In this document: one piece after another, positions 1 through 5,594 of the stretch | How the letters are laid out: every line of letters starts with the position of its first letter | How positions within the stretch are numbered: the first letter of the stretch is position 1 | IMG/VR virus record: IMGVR_UViG_3300023174_000627 | Coordinates: 1 to 23,946 of that record | Reading direction: 5' to 3' (one strand) | DNA length: 23,946 bases | Source of the DNA: a virus | Translations under genes and position numbers: made by a program | The notes under the pieces: generated by a model | The model's database searches: none | What the model was told of the DNA's origin: nothing | The model's input: only the letters and a program-made list of their open reading frames with translations

Positions 1-45
1 GGAAAAATATCACCCTATCGTAAAGTTGTTTTATTAAAAATGTTA

Positions 46-61
46 TGTGACCTAGATCACA
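46..61. promoter_or_regulatory. CRP/GlxR-like operator, perfect
   Basis: TGTGA-CCTAGA-TCACA matches the TGTGAN6TCACA consensus of CRP-family regulators at all ten fixed bases. It lies between the tRNA and whatever leftward gene begins outside the window, one base from a GGGGCGCCCC palindrome at 63-72. It belongs to a set of such sites in the first 9.3 kb. Confidence 0.6.
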
Positions 62-62
62 A

Positions 63-72
63 GGGGCGCCCC
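63..72. repeat. GGGGCGCCCC palindrome
   Basis: A perfect 10-bp GC palindrome in an AT-rich genome, followed by an A/T tract. Perfect or shortened copies recur at 1348-1359, 3704-3714, 5035-5044, 6556-6565, 7461-7470, 8316-8324, 9057-9064 and 9082-9092. Nearly all sit next to, or within about 110 bp of, a TGTGAN6TCACA site. The function is unknown. Confidence 0.6.
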
Positions 73-81
73 ATTTTTTTG

Positions 82-155
82 CGATTCCAACGGGACTTGA
101 ACCCGTAGCCTCTACCGTGACAGGGTAGCGATCTAACCAATTGATCTATGGAATC
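82..155 (-). tRNA. tRNA-Asp (GTC anticodon)
   Basis: The reverse complement folds into a full cloverleaf. The acceptor stem is a perfect 7 bp (GATTCCA with TGGAATC). The D arm has GATC/GATC stems around a loop containing GGTTA. The anticodon stem is CTACC/GGTAG around loop CTGTCAC, giving anticodon GTC. The T arm is ACGGG-TTCAAGT-CCCGT. The base after the acceptor stem is G, the usual discriminator for tRNA-Asp. No CCA is encoded. The gene lies 39 bp past the DUF932 gene on the same strand and may be processed from that transcript. Confidence 0.95.
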
Positions 156-159
156 TTGC

Positions 160-183
160 GAGCAGTTTTTATTCTTGCTCAGG
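160..183 (-). repeat. 24-nt post-operon element, copy 1
   Basis: On the plus strand it begins GAGCAGTTTT and ends TTGCTCAGG; the ends pair GAGCA with TGCTC. It lies 10 bp after the stop of the DUF932 gene and just before the tRNA. Other copies are at 1380-1403, 3088-3111 and 6576-6599, each within 42 bp after the last gene of a leftward unit. Confidence 0.6.
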
Positions 184-193
184 AATTTTTTTG

Positions 194-1210
194 TTATGTC
201 AAAGACATTACATTTTGTACAACTTTTAGCAAACGATTTTTTTCTGCGTTAATAGCAGGGTCAAATCCTGATGCTGATGCGAGAATGGATTCGTTAGAAC
301 CACCACGAGCAGAACGATACCAGTCAAGGCGTTCAGTTAAACCATTAAAAGCACCCCAAGCAGTATTGGCAATCATTCCGTTAAACTCGCCTGTATAGAT
401 GTCGTTAATGGTATCAACTTTATTTTCCCATTTCTTGAAAGCACCCTTAGAATCTTTTTCTGGCTTAGGATAAGCAGCAAGAATGATTTTATTAAAATCA
501 AGAGCCGTGACTTCTTTTTCAATCATAGCCTTAGCCATAATATCAAATTCGTCCATATACTTATTAGCCATTCCAAGAGTTTCACGAGCAATAGCAACTT
601 TACCTGATGCTGTCTGCGTGTGGCGAATCTTGAAAGATTGCTTGATGCCATTCTTTTTCTTGATTGAACCAAGAGCAAGATTGAGAGTGTTAGCACACAC
701 AACACGAACAGGTGTGATGCTTGCTTGAATTGCGATAGAACCATCGTGTGATGTGTTGATGAGCAAATAAGTTTTTACCTTATCGGCAACACCATTAGGG
801 TCAAGAATTGTTTCACGCTCTAGTGCTAACGCACCGAATACAACACGACCACCCTTGATTGAGCCAGCCGTTTCCCAACGACCACCACCATCTAGAATAT
901 GGTCACCGAATGAAAATAAATCTTCATTCTGTAATGGAACATAACGCTCACCAACGACACCAAGAATGTCGGTCTGAGAGTTATCTGTTGGATTAGTACG
1001 CAAGACATATTGGTATGCCTTGTCGCTTGTTAGGTGTGTTGGTGTTTCTAAATCTTCAAGGCGAACATTCCACCCATTAAGATTAGCAGCAGATAACATT
1101 TCTGTTGTTGTTTTTTCTTCTGTGAATACAGTACCCAATCCGTGCCAAGCAGGTTCACGGAATGATGCGAATGAGGTCTTGCCGTTTTGTGTTTCTAAAT
1201 CGTGAGCCAC
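194..1210 (-). CDS. DUF932 phage/plasmid-like protein
   Basis: This 338-residue protein carries the AWHGLGT signature (residues 21-27) near its N terminus, which is typical of the DUF932 / TIGR03299 'phage/plasmid-like' family. Members are common in phages and plasmids; their molecular role is not established. The length fits the family. The start is GTG at 1210, chosen because AGAAAGAAGG lies just upstream in a 27-nt leader that follows a clear promoter (-10 TATACT at 1249-1244). It is the largest gene of the leftward block and lies before the 24-nt element and tRNA-Asp. No membrane segment or signal peptide is seen. The function within the phage cycle is unknown. Confidence 0.9.
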   Translation of the reverse strand: MAHDLETQNGKTSFASFREPAWHGLGTVFTEEKTTTEMLSAANLNGWNVRLEDLETPTHLTSDKAYQYVLRTNPTDNSQTDILGVVGERYVPLQNEDLFSFGDHILDGGGRWETAGSIKGGRVVFGALALERETILDPNGVADKVKTYLLINTSHDGSIAIQASITPVRVVCANTLNLALGSIKKKNGIKQSFKIRHTQTASGKVAIARETLGMANKYMDEFDIMAKAMIEKEVTALDFNKIILAAYPKPEKDSKGAFKKWENKVDTINDIYTGEFNGMIANTAWGAFNGLTERLDWYRSARGGSNESILASASGFDPAINAEKNRLLKVVQNVMSLT

Positions 1211-1243
1211 GATATTTTCCTTCTTTCTGTTGTTGATATTCCA

Positions 1244-1266
1244 AGTATAGCAGGACTGGCTGACAT
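1244..1266 (-). promoter_or_regulatory. Promoter P1: ATGTCA-N11-TATACT
   Basis: On the minus strand ATGTCAG is followed, 11 nt after ATGTCA, by TATACT, then a leader with AGAAAGAAGG and the GTG of the DUF932 gene. Ten promoters in the window share this 11-nt spacing. A TGTGG-N6-TCACA site is centred 64.5 bp upstream of the -10. Confidence 0.65.
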
Positions 1267-1294
1267 AAGCAAATCGGGATAGTTAGATATGGAT

Positions 1295-1321
1295 AAATCG
1301 GACATTGTGGTGAAGATCACA
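1295..1321. promoter_or_regulatory. AAATCGGACATT motif plus CRP-like site
   Basis: AAATCGGACATT (1295-1306) abuts TGTGG-TGAAGA-TCACA (1306-1321), which has one mismatch to TGTGAN6TCACA. The same two motifs occur together at 7428-7460 and 9014-9040. They lie upstream of promoter P1. Confidence 0.5.
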
Positions 1322-1347
1322 GCCAGCCATCGGCGTGTCGACTTGAC

Positions 1348-1359
1348 GGGGGCGCCCCC
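1348..1359. repeat. GGGGGCGCCCCC palindrome
   Basis: A perfect 12-bp GC palindrome. On the minus strand it is preceded by CCCC-TAAAAATTTT-GGGG, so a hairpin can form between the end of the 1422-1850 gene and the operator region of the DUF932 gene. Confidence 0.5.
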
Positions 1360-1379
1360 AAAATTTTTAGGGGAGAGAG

Positions 1380-1403
1380 GAGCAGTTTTAAAACGTGCTC
1401 AGG
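1380..1403 (-). repeat. 24-nt post-operon element, copy 2
   Basis: GAGCAGTTTTA then GTGCTCAGG on the plus strand, with GAGCA/TGCTC ends that pair. It lies 18 bp after the stop of the 1422-1850 gene. No T-run follows the stem on the minus strand, so it is not a standard terminator. Confidence 0.6.
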
Positions 1404-1421
1404 TTTATTAGTAGCCCCCTA

Positions 1422-1850
1422 CTAAATATCTATTCTGTCAATAGATGAAGACAACCAAGAAATATTATCTGAGTTGTATTGAACGGTATCAAAATCAATA
1501 TCGTGAATTGCATTTTGTGCAGACTCTTCATCACGAGCATTAACGGTGACTGAATACATAACTGTAACTTCAACTTCGAATTCTGTTGTTAACTCAAAGC
1601 CCATAATTTCAGCAATTGCTTCTGCCTGCTCTTCTGTTATGCTTTCATCTGATAATTCGCTAAGGGTCCATTCCTTCATTTCCTCAACCATACGATTCTT
1701 ATCTGCAGAATCTGCATATGAACGTTGAGTTACTTTTTGAATGTGCTCTTCAAGTTGAGCAATACGCTCATCCTTTTTTACAATTTGAGACTGAAGAAAT
1801 TCTTGCGTTGTGTTTGGTATTACTGTTACTGATGTTTCTGTTTGGTCCAT
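1422..1850 (-). CDS. Small acidic coiled-coil protein
   Basis: A 142-residue protein I do not recognise. Residues about 18-45 (QSQIVKKDERIAQLEEHIQK) form a likely coiled coil. The middle is rich in Glu. The C-terminal third (VEVTVMYSVTVNARDEESAQNAI) reads like a small alpha/beta domain. It is acidic, with no cysteine cluster, signal or membrane segment. The start at 1850 follows an AAAGAGG ribosome site and a leader from promoter P2 at 1883-1905. It is a monocistronic unit, followed by the 24-nt element. The coding call is strong; the function is unknown. Confidence 0.8.
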   Translation of the reverse strand: MDQTETSVTVIPNTTQEFLQSQIVKKDERIAQLEEHIQKVTQRSYADSADKNRMVEEMKEWTLSELSDESITEEQAEAIAEIMGFELTTEFEVEVTVMYSVTVNARDEESAQNAIHDIDFDTVQYNSDNISWLSSSIDRIDI

Positions 1851-1882
1851 AAGGGGCCTCTTTCTGTTAGTTGGTTAGTTTA

Positions 1883-1905
1883 ATTGTACTGGGTACCACT
1901 GACAT
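1883..1905 (-). promoter_or_regulatory. Promoter P2: ATGTCA-N11-TACAAT
   Basis: The minus strand reads TTGACAAATGTCAG then TACAAT, with ATGTCA exactly 11 nt from the -10 and TTGACA 18 nt from it. TGACA-AA-TGTCA is itself a palindrome, so a -35 and the ATGTCA motif overlap as an inverted repeat. It serves the 1422-1850 gene. Confidence 0.65.
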
Positions 1906-1912
1906 TTGTCAA

Positions 1913-2410
1913 TTACCAAGATGATGAGTAATAGAATGATAACTTATCTACTTCAGGCAGAGCAAAGACTCGCTCTAACTGAGTAATAGTATTCTTTAGG
2001 TCGTTCCAATACCATTCATCAATATCTGTTCCACCAAAGAAAAATCCTTCTTGTGGTGGCAATAGGCTTGGGTCTTTAGTTTCAAGTGCGTGTTCGCAGA
2101 TAACCTTTAGTTCTGTTAGTTTATCTTGTGAGACATAGTATTCACCGCAGTTATCATTACCATTTTGGACTTCTCTTACGAACCAAGAGTGTATCTGATT
2201 AGCCTTACGCCAATAGGCACAAGTAACTTCTACGCTTGCTCCATAGATATCTGTTGCGACATCTGTGAGTTGAGTTATTTCCATTAGGTCGTTAAACTTA
2301 GGATATACGGCTTCAGGTGAGTTGTAAGATAATTCATCATTATCCTGTAGGGCTTGCCAATTAACTTTGGCCAAGTGCTTTCTTGCGTTTAGATACATAT
2401 CTAATCCCAT
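1913..2410 (-). CDS. Conserved phage protein, MGLDMYL family
   Basis: A 165-residue protein starting MGLDMYLNARKH. I recognise this type as a conserved hypothetical found in many phages: an MGLDMYL N terminus, a central YWRKANQIHSWFV segment, then LPPQEGFFFGGTDIDEWYWNDL. The family function is not known to me. It is rich in aromatic and acidic residues and has no membrane segment. The start at 2410 has a clear AGAAAGAAGG leader downstream of promoter P3. It forms its own unit, 62 bp before the start of the next leftward gene. Confidence 0.85.
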   Translation of the reverse strand: MGLDMYLNARKHLAKVNWQALQDNDELSYNSPEAVYPKFNDLMEITQLTDVATDIYGASVEVTCAYWRKANQIHSWFVREVQNGNDNCGEYYVSQDKLTELKVICEHALETKDPSLLPPQEGFFFGGTDIDEWYWNDLKNTITQLERVFALPEVDKLSFYYSSSW

Positions 2411-2440
2411 TGGGGGCCTTCTTTCTGTTTGTTTATATTA

Positions 2441-2463
2441 ATTATACTATGGGGGTCTGACAA
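2441..2463 (-). promoter_or_regulatory. Promoter P3: TTGTCA-N11-TATAAT
   Basis: The minus strand reads TTGTCAGACCCCCATAG then TATAAT: the ATGTCA-type motif, one base changed, with the same 11-nt spacing and a perfect -10. It drives the 1913-2410 gene. Confidence 0.65.
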
Positions 2464-2467
2464 ATTG

Positions 2468-2587
2468 AGTGATAGGGGTAGGCACGGCCGTTAGTCTGGA
2501 ACCCACCCCTATCAGATCCCCAGGGGACGCTTGCTATAAATAGCGTGGAACGCAGGGGATAATGAGTGGGGCTTTTATACCCCACCC
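2468..2587 (-). ncRNA. Structured intergenic RNA, three hairpins
   Basis: The stretch between the stop at 2596 and promoter P3 is locally GC-rich and can form successive stems on the minus strand: GTGGGG/CCCCAC (8-nt loop), then ATCCCC/GGGGAT enclosing GCTATTTATAGC, then a perfect 9-bp GATAGGGGT/ACCCCTATC stem enclosing ACGGCCGT. It holds no gene. The first hairpin could act as a terminator for the 2596-3018 gene, but it lacks a T-run. The rest resembles a folded RNA or an operator array. I know no matching RNA family. Confidence 0.4.
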
Positions 2588-2595
2588 AATCTCAC

Positions 2596-3018
2596 TTATA
2601 GGTACTGAGCGATTGCGTTGTATGTTGATGTGGAAACTGTTTCCTCATCTGTCATTTTTAGAATACGGATTGCGTTTTGGATTTCTTTCTTTGACTCACG
2701 ATAAGTGCTTGAGTGAATAACCTCGAAGTCCTTTTCAGGTTCTGCTGGAAAGTCACCTTCTCTTACTGTGATGTCGAAATCAACATTTAGTTGATTATTC
2801 CAAGAGCGATAGTTAGTGCGTAGGTTTTCAGACTTTGCGAAGTTGGCAATAGCCCACTTACCAATTTCCTCTTTCCAAGCCTTGTGTTGTTCTTGATACT
2901 GTGCTTCTTTTGCGTTTTGTGTTGCGTAGTCTGCTTCTAGGTTAGCAAGTGCTTGCTCTAGTCCTGCGATTACACGAACTGTTGGGATTTTTACATTTAT
3001 TGCTTTTGCTCTAGCCAT
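2596..3018 (-). CDS. Hypothetical helical phage protein
   Basis: A 140-residue protein that I do not recognise by name. Residues about 15-60 are strongly helical (VIAGLEQALANLEADYATQNAKEAQYQEQHKAW, given here in part as LEQALANLEADYATQNAKEA), suggesting a coiled coil or helical bundle. The C-terminal half has EGDFPAEPEKDFEV and ends in a short helix. There are no cysteines and no membrane segment. The start at 3018 follows an AAGAGAAA-type leader from promoter P4. It stands alone between P4 and the structured RNA. Confidence 0.8.
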   Translation of the reverse strand: MARAKAINVKIPTVRVIAGLEQALANLEADYATQNAKEAQYQEQHKAWKEEIGKWAIANFAKSENLRTNYRSWNNQLNVDFDITVREGDFPAEPEKDFEVIHSSTYRESKKEIQNAIRILKMTDEETVSTSTYNAIAQYL

Positions 3019-3053
3019 TTGTTTTTCTCTTTTCTTTTTTTGGGTTAGTTTCT

Positions 3054-3076
3054 ATTATAGGGGGTGGGTCTGACAT
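3054..3076 (-). promoter_or_regulatory. Promoter P4: ATGTCA-N11-TATAAT
   Basis: The minus strand reads ATGTCAGACCCACCCCC then TATAAT, with the shared 11-nt spacing and a perfect -10. It drives the 2596-3018 gene. Copy 3 of the 24-nt element begins 11 bp upstream. Confidence 0.7.
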
Positions 3077-3087
3077 TTTGGTGCTTT

Positions 3088-3111
3088 GAGCAGTTTTAAT
3101 TCATACTCAGG
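3088..3111 (-). repeat. 24-nt post-operon element, copy 3
   Basis: GAGCAGTTTTAATTC then ATACTCAGG on the plus strand. The stem ends pair with one G-T wobble, and the change keeps pairing. It lies 15 bp after the stop of the 3127-3291 gene. Confidence 0.55.
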
Positions 3112-3126
3112 AATAAGATAGTTAGA

Positions 3127-3291
3127 CTACTTAGCAGTCCAAGTTGTGTATCGTGTTGAGCCATTTACATCTAACTTAACACGAACATTTCCATTAGTCT
3201 GTGGTTCGATTGCTACGATTGTGCCTGTGACCTTTGACTTTTGTGTTGTGTAGGTATCTCCTACTTTGTATGTTGCTGTTGCTACTGACAT
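3127..3291 (-). CDS. Small SH3-like protein, paralogue A
   Basis: A 54-residue protein beginning MSVATATYKVGDTYTTQKSK. The pattern VGDxxTT-K--VTGTIVAIEP---G--RV-L--NGSTR is shared with the next gene (3392-3562), and more loosely with 9460-9663, so these look like paralogues of a small beta-barrel (SH3/KOW-like) fold. That fold is inferred from the GD, TG and G-R-V spacing; the function is unknown. The start at 3291 is preceded by the AGAAAGAAGGAAAC leader of the promoter at 3333-3361. Confidence 0.75.
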   Translation of the reverse strand: MSVATATYKVGDTYTTQKSKVTGTIVAIEPQTNGNVRVKLDVNGSTRYTTWTAK

Positions 3292-3332
3292 TGTTTCCTT
3301 CTTTCTGTTGGGTTGGTTTTGCTTACTGTATA

Positions 3333-3361
3333 ATTATGACATTTTTTGGGTAAAATGTCAA
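3333..3361 (-). promoter_or_regulatory. Promoter with TGACATTTT inverted repeat
   Basis: The minus strand has TTGACA (3361-3356), 18 nt, then CATAAT (3338-3333). The spacer and -35 lie inside a perfect inverted repeat, TGACATTTT (3337-3345) and AAAATGTCA (3352-3360). The repeat is built from the same ATGTCA motif as the N11 promoters and looks like an operator. It drives the 3127-3291 gene. Confidence 0.6.
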
Positions 3362-3391
3362 ATCTATTTTGAGATTTCTCAAATAGTGAGA

Positions 3392-3562
3392 TTATTTGCT
3401 GGTCTTAACCATAGCAAGACGGCGTGAGCCATTTGCTAAAACTAGACTAACTCTGGTAAGTTTATTAGACATTGGCTCAAAACTAGCAATACGACCTGTA
3501 ATGCCTGTTTTGCTTGTCGTGAATAAATCACCAATTTGGTATTGGTATCCTCCAAGGGTCAT
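3392..3562 (-). CDS. Small SH3-like protein, paralogue B
   Basis: A 56-residue protein starting MTLGGYQYQIGDLFTTSKTG. It aligns along its length with the 3127-3291 product: IGDLFTTSK-GITGRIASFEP matches VGDTYTTQK-KVTGTIVAIEP, and both have NGS-R near the end. It is a tandem duplicate with substantial divergence, each copy keeping its own promoter. A small beta-barrel fold is inferred. The start at 3562 is preceded by AGAAAGGCAG. The function is unknown. Confidence 0.75.
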   Translation of the reverse strand: MTLGGYQYQIGDLFTTSKTGITGRIASFEPMSNKLTRVSLVLANGSRRLAMVKTSK

Positions 3563-3593
3563 TGTTCTGCCTTTCTGTTGTGGGGTTTTGCTT

Positions 3594-3622
3594 ACTATCT
3601 AATTTTAGCAGAAAAATGTCAA
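3594..3622 (-). promoter_or_regulatory. Promoter: TTGACA-N17-GATAGT
   Basis: The minus strand has TTGACA at 3622-3617 and GATAGT at 3599-3594 (17-nt spacer), before the leader of the 3392-3562 gene. The -10 is weak and TTAGAT is an alternative. Confidence 0.5.
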
Positions 3623-3650
3623 AAATACCAATCCTAGTGGCATTTTTGGG

Positions 3651-3666
3651 TGTGATAAACCTCACA
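3651..3666. promoter_or_regulatory. CRP/GlxR-like operator, perfect
   Basis: TGTGA-TAAACC-TCACA, a full match to TGTGAN6TCACA, about 60 bp upstream of the putative -10 of the 3392-3562 gene. AAATCGGA (3692-3699) and a GC palindrome at 3704-3714 follow. Confidence 0.6.
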
Positions 3667-3703
3667 TCTTAAAGGTGTGTCGCAACTTGACAAATCGGAT
3701 CTT

Positions 3704-3730
3704 GGGGGGCGCCCTGCATTTTTGGCAGGG
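3704..3730 (-). other. GC palindrome and CCCTGC hairpin after operon
   Basis: GGGGGGCGCCC (3704-3714) overlaps a stem formed by CCCTGC (3712-3717) and GCAGGG (3725-3730) around an A/T loop. It lies just after the stop of the 3739-3810 gene. It may end the transcript, but no T-run follows on the minus strand. Confidence 0.4.
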
Positions 3731-3738
3731 GATTTAGT

Positions 3739-3810
3739 TTAACTCCCAGAACTACCACTAATAGATAATAAAATAATCATTATCATTAGTAGGTAGAGCC
3801 AAGGATTCAT
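3739..3810 (-). CDS. 23-residue membrane peptide
   Basis: An ORF of 23 codons encoding MNPWLYLLMIMIILLSISGS plus GS. It is almost wholly one hydrophobic segment with a short polar tail. It begins directly after the stop of the Gp88-like gene (TAA immediately followed by ATG on the minus strand), so it is probably translated by coupling. Small single-pass peptides like this are common in phages and may act on the membrane, but none is recognised here. It could be a chance ORF. Confidence 0.45.
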   Translation of the reverse strand: MNPWLYLLMIMIILLSISGSSGS

Positions 3811-4551
3811 TTACTTTTTACTCGCACTAAATATGATATCACTCTTAGAGTATACACACAATGAGCAAGAAACGCAAGCCGAGCCATTGGTTGAGATAAG
3901 TGGAATTTGTTTATTATTCTCAGGACACTTAGCAGCAGGTCGTCCAGTTATTTCTTTTACATCTGCCTGGCCAATAGCAAAATTCTTAGCAAGGTATGCC
4001 ATACGCACACCACTATTAATTTTTAGATCAATAGCAGTCTTAACATTCTCACTATCAGCAGAGAAATAAAGTGAAAGGTTTTCAGTACCCTTAAGAATTA
4101 GAGCAGCACTCTTCACACGAGTGTATGCCCAGAATTGAATATCAGGATTATTAAGGATGACATTCTTCCAGGCATTGGTATAGTCATCATTAAAGAAATC
4201 TCCGTCCCAGTGGATACGGAATAGCATAGGGGCATTCTTCTTTACACAGTCTGCCCTAAATTCGTTAATCATCTCAGTTAACAATGTCTCCATAGTTAAT
4301 TGATCAGAGTCTTTAAGCAGGGCCCAATTGTGTAGTAGGTTAGCCTTTACTCCCTTGAATAACTTTTCAAGTTTTCCTGCGTAGCATACGCTTTCACAAA
4401 CACTAGTGGCACCAGGGCACGAGAAAGCCTTTCCAGCAGGTAGTCCGAAGGTGTTAGCAATTGCGGCTTGCTTTCCATTTTTTGTGACAAGGTTAGCCAC
4501 CTTTCTATCATTAGAACGTTTTAGTTTAAGTGTAAGTGTATTAGTAGTCAA
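3811..4551 (-). CDS. Gp88-like cysteine-rich phage protein
   Basis: A 246-residue protein resembling the mycobacteriophage 'gene product 88' type. It has an N-terminal cysteine group CPGATSVCESVCYAGK (Cys45, 52, 56), a central FRIHWDGDFFNDDYTNAWK segment, WAYTR, and a C-terminal group with Cys209, 226, 229 and 232 (CVSCSLCV). The seven cysteines could bind zinc or an Fe-S cluster; that is inference, and the family has no firm function. The start is TTG at 4551, because the frame is closed by TGA just upstream and no early ATG exists. It overlaps the upstream 4541-4717 gene by 11 bp. Confidence 0.8.
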   Translation of the reverse strand: MTTNTLTLKLKRSNDRKVANLVTKNGKQAAIANTFGLPAGKAFSCPGATSVCESVCYAGKLEKLFKGVKANLLHNWALLKDSDQLTMETLLTEMINEFRADCVKKNAPMLFRIHWDGDFFNDDYTNAWKNVILNNPDIQFWAYTRVKSAALILKGTENLSLYFSADSENVKTAIDLKINSGVRMAYLAKNFAIGQADVKEITGRPAAKCPENNKQIPLISTNGSACVSCSLCVYSKSDIIFSASKK

Positions 4552-4717
4552 GTCCGAGACTCATCTCTAGAGCAATGTCTTCATTATAAGTAATAGACAT
4601 TTCTTCAAGAAGGCAATGAGTACACTTATCTTCATACTCATCTACAGAGTTTTCTTTACAGGTAGGGCATACAGTTGAGTAATACTCATCGTATAGTTCA
4701 TCGTTTTCGTAGGTCAT
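4541..4717 (-). CDS. Small zinc-ribbon-like protein
   Basis: A 58-residue protein with CPTC (Cys17, 20) and CTHC (Cys32, 35), spaced as in a zinc ribbon, within a very acidic sequence (ENDELYDEYY, EEMSITYNED). It starts at 4717 with AAAGGAG seven bases upstream and overlaps the upstream gene by ATGA. It overlaps the Gp88-like gene downstream, so the three form one operon. DNA binding or a protein-protein role is possible; nothing specific is recognised. Confidence 0.7.
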   Translation of the reverse strand: MTYENDELYDEYYSTVCPTCKENSVDEYEDKCTHCLLEEMSITYNEDIALEMSLGLDY

Positions 4718-4863
4718 AGAGGGTCTCCTTTGTATTTCTTTAATTGTATCAGTTCAGACTGACATTTCCTACGATTGTAGGCTTTCTTTGAAGGCACGGC
4801 AGAGGCAGCATTGCTACGGCGTAGTTCCATAAGCCTGCGTAATTCCTCATCTGTTTTCTTCAT
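4714..4863 (-). CDS. Small basic helical protein
   Basis: A 49-residue protein, MKKTDEELRRLMELRRSNAA followed by a Lys/Arg-rich tail (KKAYNRRK, LKKYKGDPL). It is helical and strongly basic, so it could bind nucleic acid. The ATG at 4863 lies six bases after a TAGTAT -10 box, so the mRNA is predicted to be leaderless. Its stop overlaps the next start (ATGA). Promoter P5 lies inside it. Confidence is moderate because of its size. Confidence 0.55.
   Translation of the reverse strand: MKKTDEELRRLMELRRSNAASAVPSKKAYNRRKCQSELIQLKKYKGDPL
4743..4765 (-). promoter_or_regulatory. Promoter P5: ATGTCA-N11-TACAAT (intragenic)
   Basis: The minus strand reads ATGTCAGTCTGAACTGA then TACAAT with the shared 11-nt spacing, inside the 3' half of the 4714-4863 gene and 26 bp before the start of the zinc-ribbon gene. 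It would give that gene its own transcript. Confidence 0.5.
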
Positions 4864-4869
4864 ATAGTA

Positions 4870-4899
4870 ATACTAACACACATCTATTAAAAATGTCAA
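4870..4899 (-). promoter_or_regulatory. Promoter: TTGACA-N18-TAGTAT, leaderless
   Basis: TTGACA (4899-4894), an 18-nt spacer, TAGTAT (4875-4870), then six bases and ATG. A perfect CRP-like palindrome is centred 42.5 bp upstream of the -10. Confidence 0.6.
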
Positions 4900-4909
4900 A
4901 TCTGAATCG

Positions 4910-4925
4910 TGTGATTAAAATCACA
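4910..4925. promoter_or_regulatory. CRP/GlxR-like operator, perfect
   Basis: TGTGA-TTAAAA-TCACA, full match. Its centre is 42.5 bp from the start of the TAGTAT -10 of the leftward promoter at 4870-4899, on the 10-bp distance ladder shared by six of these sites. Confidence 0.6.
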
Positions 4926-4987
4926 AAAAATTTTTGCCCCCAAAAATTCGGGGAAAATAAATGCTTCTTCTTAAAGAAATTATTATA
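4926..4987 (-). ncRNA. Possible short RNA with terminator-like hairpin
   Basis: A minus-strand TATAAT (4987-4982) is followed about 30 nt later by a CCCC/GGGG hairpin (4937-4953) and an A/T tract ending in six Ts (4931-4926). A transcript of about 50 nt with no ORF is possible. The region 4864-5062 otherwise holds only promoter, operator and DnaA-box sequences. This is a weak call. Confidence 0.25.
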
Positions 4988-5000
4988 GGGTTACTCACCA

Positions 5001-5044
5001 GTATCCACAGGGTTATCCACAGACACGCCCGAACGGGGCGCCCC
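5001..5044. promoter_or_regulatory. DnaA box pair and GC palindrome
   Basis: GTATCCACA (5001-5009) and a perfect TTATCCACA DnaA box (5013-5021) are followed by GACACGCCCGAACGG and the GGGGCGCCCC palindrome (5035-5044). The 24 bp at 5022-5045 recur identically at 6543-6566, also near a DnaA box. Confidence 0.5.
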
Positions 5045-5062
5045 ATTTTTCAGGGTATTTAT

Positions 5063-5305
5063 TTATTCTTCATCTTCAATAAAAACATACAACGGAATTA
5101 AATCAGTATAACTATACTGCGTTATTTCTTTTTCACCAAATTCATTTTCTGTTTGTACATCATAGTTATCACCAGTGGAATCACTTTCAATAAAAATAAT
5201 TTCAACAATGTCATCTCCTACTTTTATTAAATCGCCAAGCATCAATTGATCTGGTGCTAAATTATCTGCGTGTATTAAATCCATAGAAATCATTGTATCA
5301 GACAT
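5063..5305 (-). CDS. Small acidic SH3/KOW-like protein
   Basis: An 80-residue acidic protein. MLGDLIKVGDDIVEIIFIES and the following YDVQTENEFGEKEI suggest a small beta-barrel like those of other phage cassette proteins; the function is unknown. The start is placed at 5305 (MSDTMIS) because GAGGA lies seven bases upstream and the upstream gene stops just before it. An upstream ATG at 5323 would give 86 residues but would overlap the previous gene by 17 bp. It is the last gene of the 5063-6312 operon. Confidence 0.75.
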   Translation of the reverse strand: MSDTMISMDLIHADNLAPDQLMLGDLIKVGDDIVEIIFIESDSTGDNYDVQTENEFGEKEITQYSYTDLIPLYVFIEDEE

Positions 5306-5306
5306 T

Positions 5307-5594
5307 TTATTCCTCATCTTCATAGTTATCTACTGGGTCAATAAACCAAGATAGGTGGTGTTGGTCTACAATAGCGTGGGCAGGTGCGTGACTCATACCC
5401 TTATAGAATACGCCTTCGGGCATAGCAATAAATCGGTCATAGTCCTCATCATAGTATGCGTCAATAGCATCTATACAAGGCTGAACCATAGAAAGTGGTA
5501 CGGGTGGATAGTGATTACCCTGCAAGTGATAAGCCAATTGTGTTTCTAAGTCTAGGACGCTATCTGCTAATCCAATTGCTGTTACTGATCCCAT
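5307..5594 (-). CDS. Conserved hypothetical phage protein
   Basis: A 95-residue acidic protein starting MGSVTAIGLADSVLDLETQL. It has a helical first half and a motif-like middle (MPEGVFYKGMSHAPAHAIVDQHHLSWFIDP) with several His residues. I do not recognise a named family. It overlaps the upstream 5594-5737 gene by a TAATG junction (stop TAA and start ATG share one base). AGGAGAAA lies eight bases before the start. Confidence 0.75.
   Translation of the reverse strand: MGSVTAIGLADSVLDLETQLAYHLQGNHYPPVPLSMVQPCIDAIDAYYDEDYDRFIAMPEGVFYKGMSHAPAHAIVDQHHLSWFIDPVDNYEDEE

Noticed and set aside
194-744. Rightward and alternative-frame ORFs across the DUF932 gene
   Set aside because: They lie wholly within a gene with a family signature on the other strand or frame, and have no ribosome sites.
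2468-2511. tRNA-like fold in the structured RNA
   Set aside because: It has GGTTCCA near a T-loop position, but no cloverleaf or anticodon arm fits around it.
3396-3602. Plus-strand ORF of 68 residues
   Set aside because: It covers the complement of the 56-residue minus gene, which has a paralogue, promoter and ribosome site.
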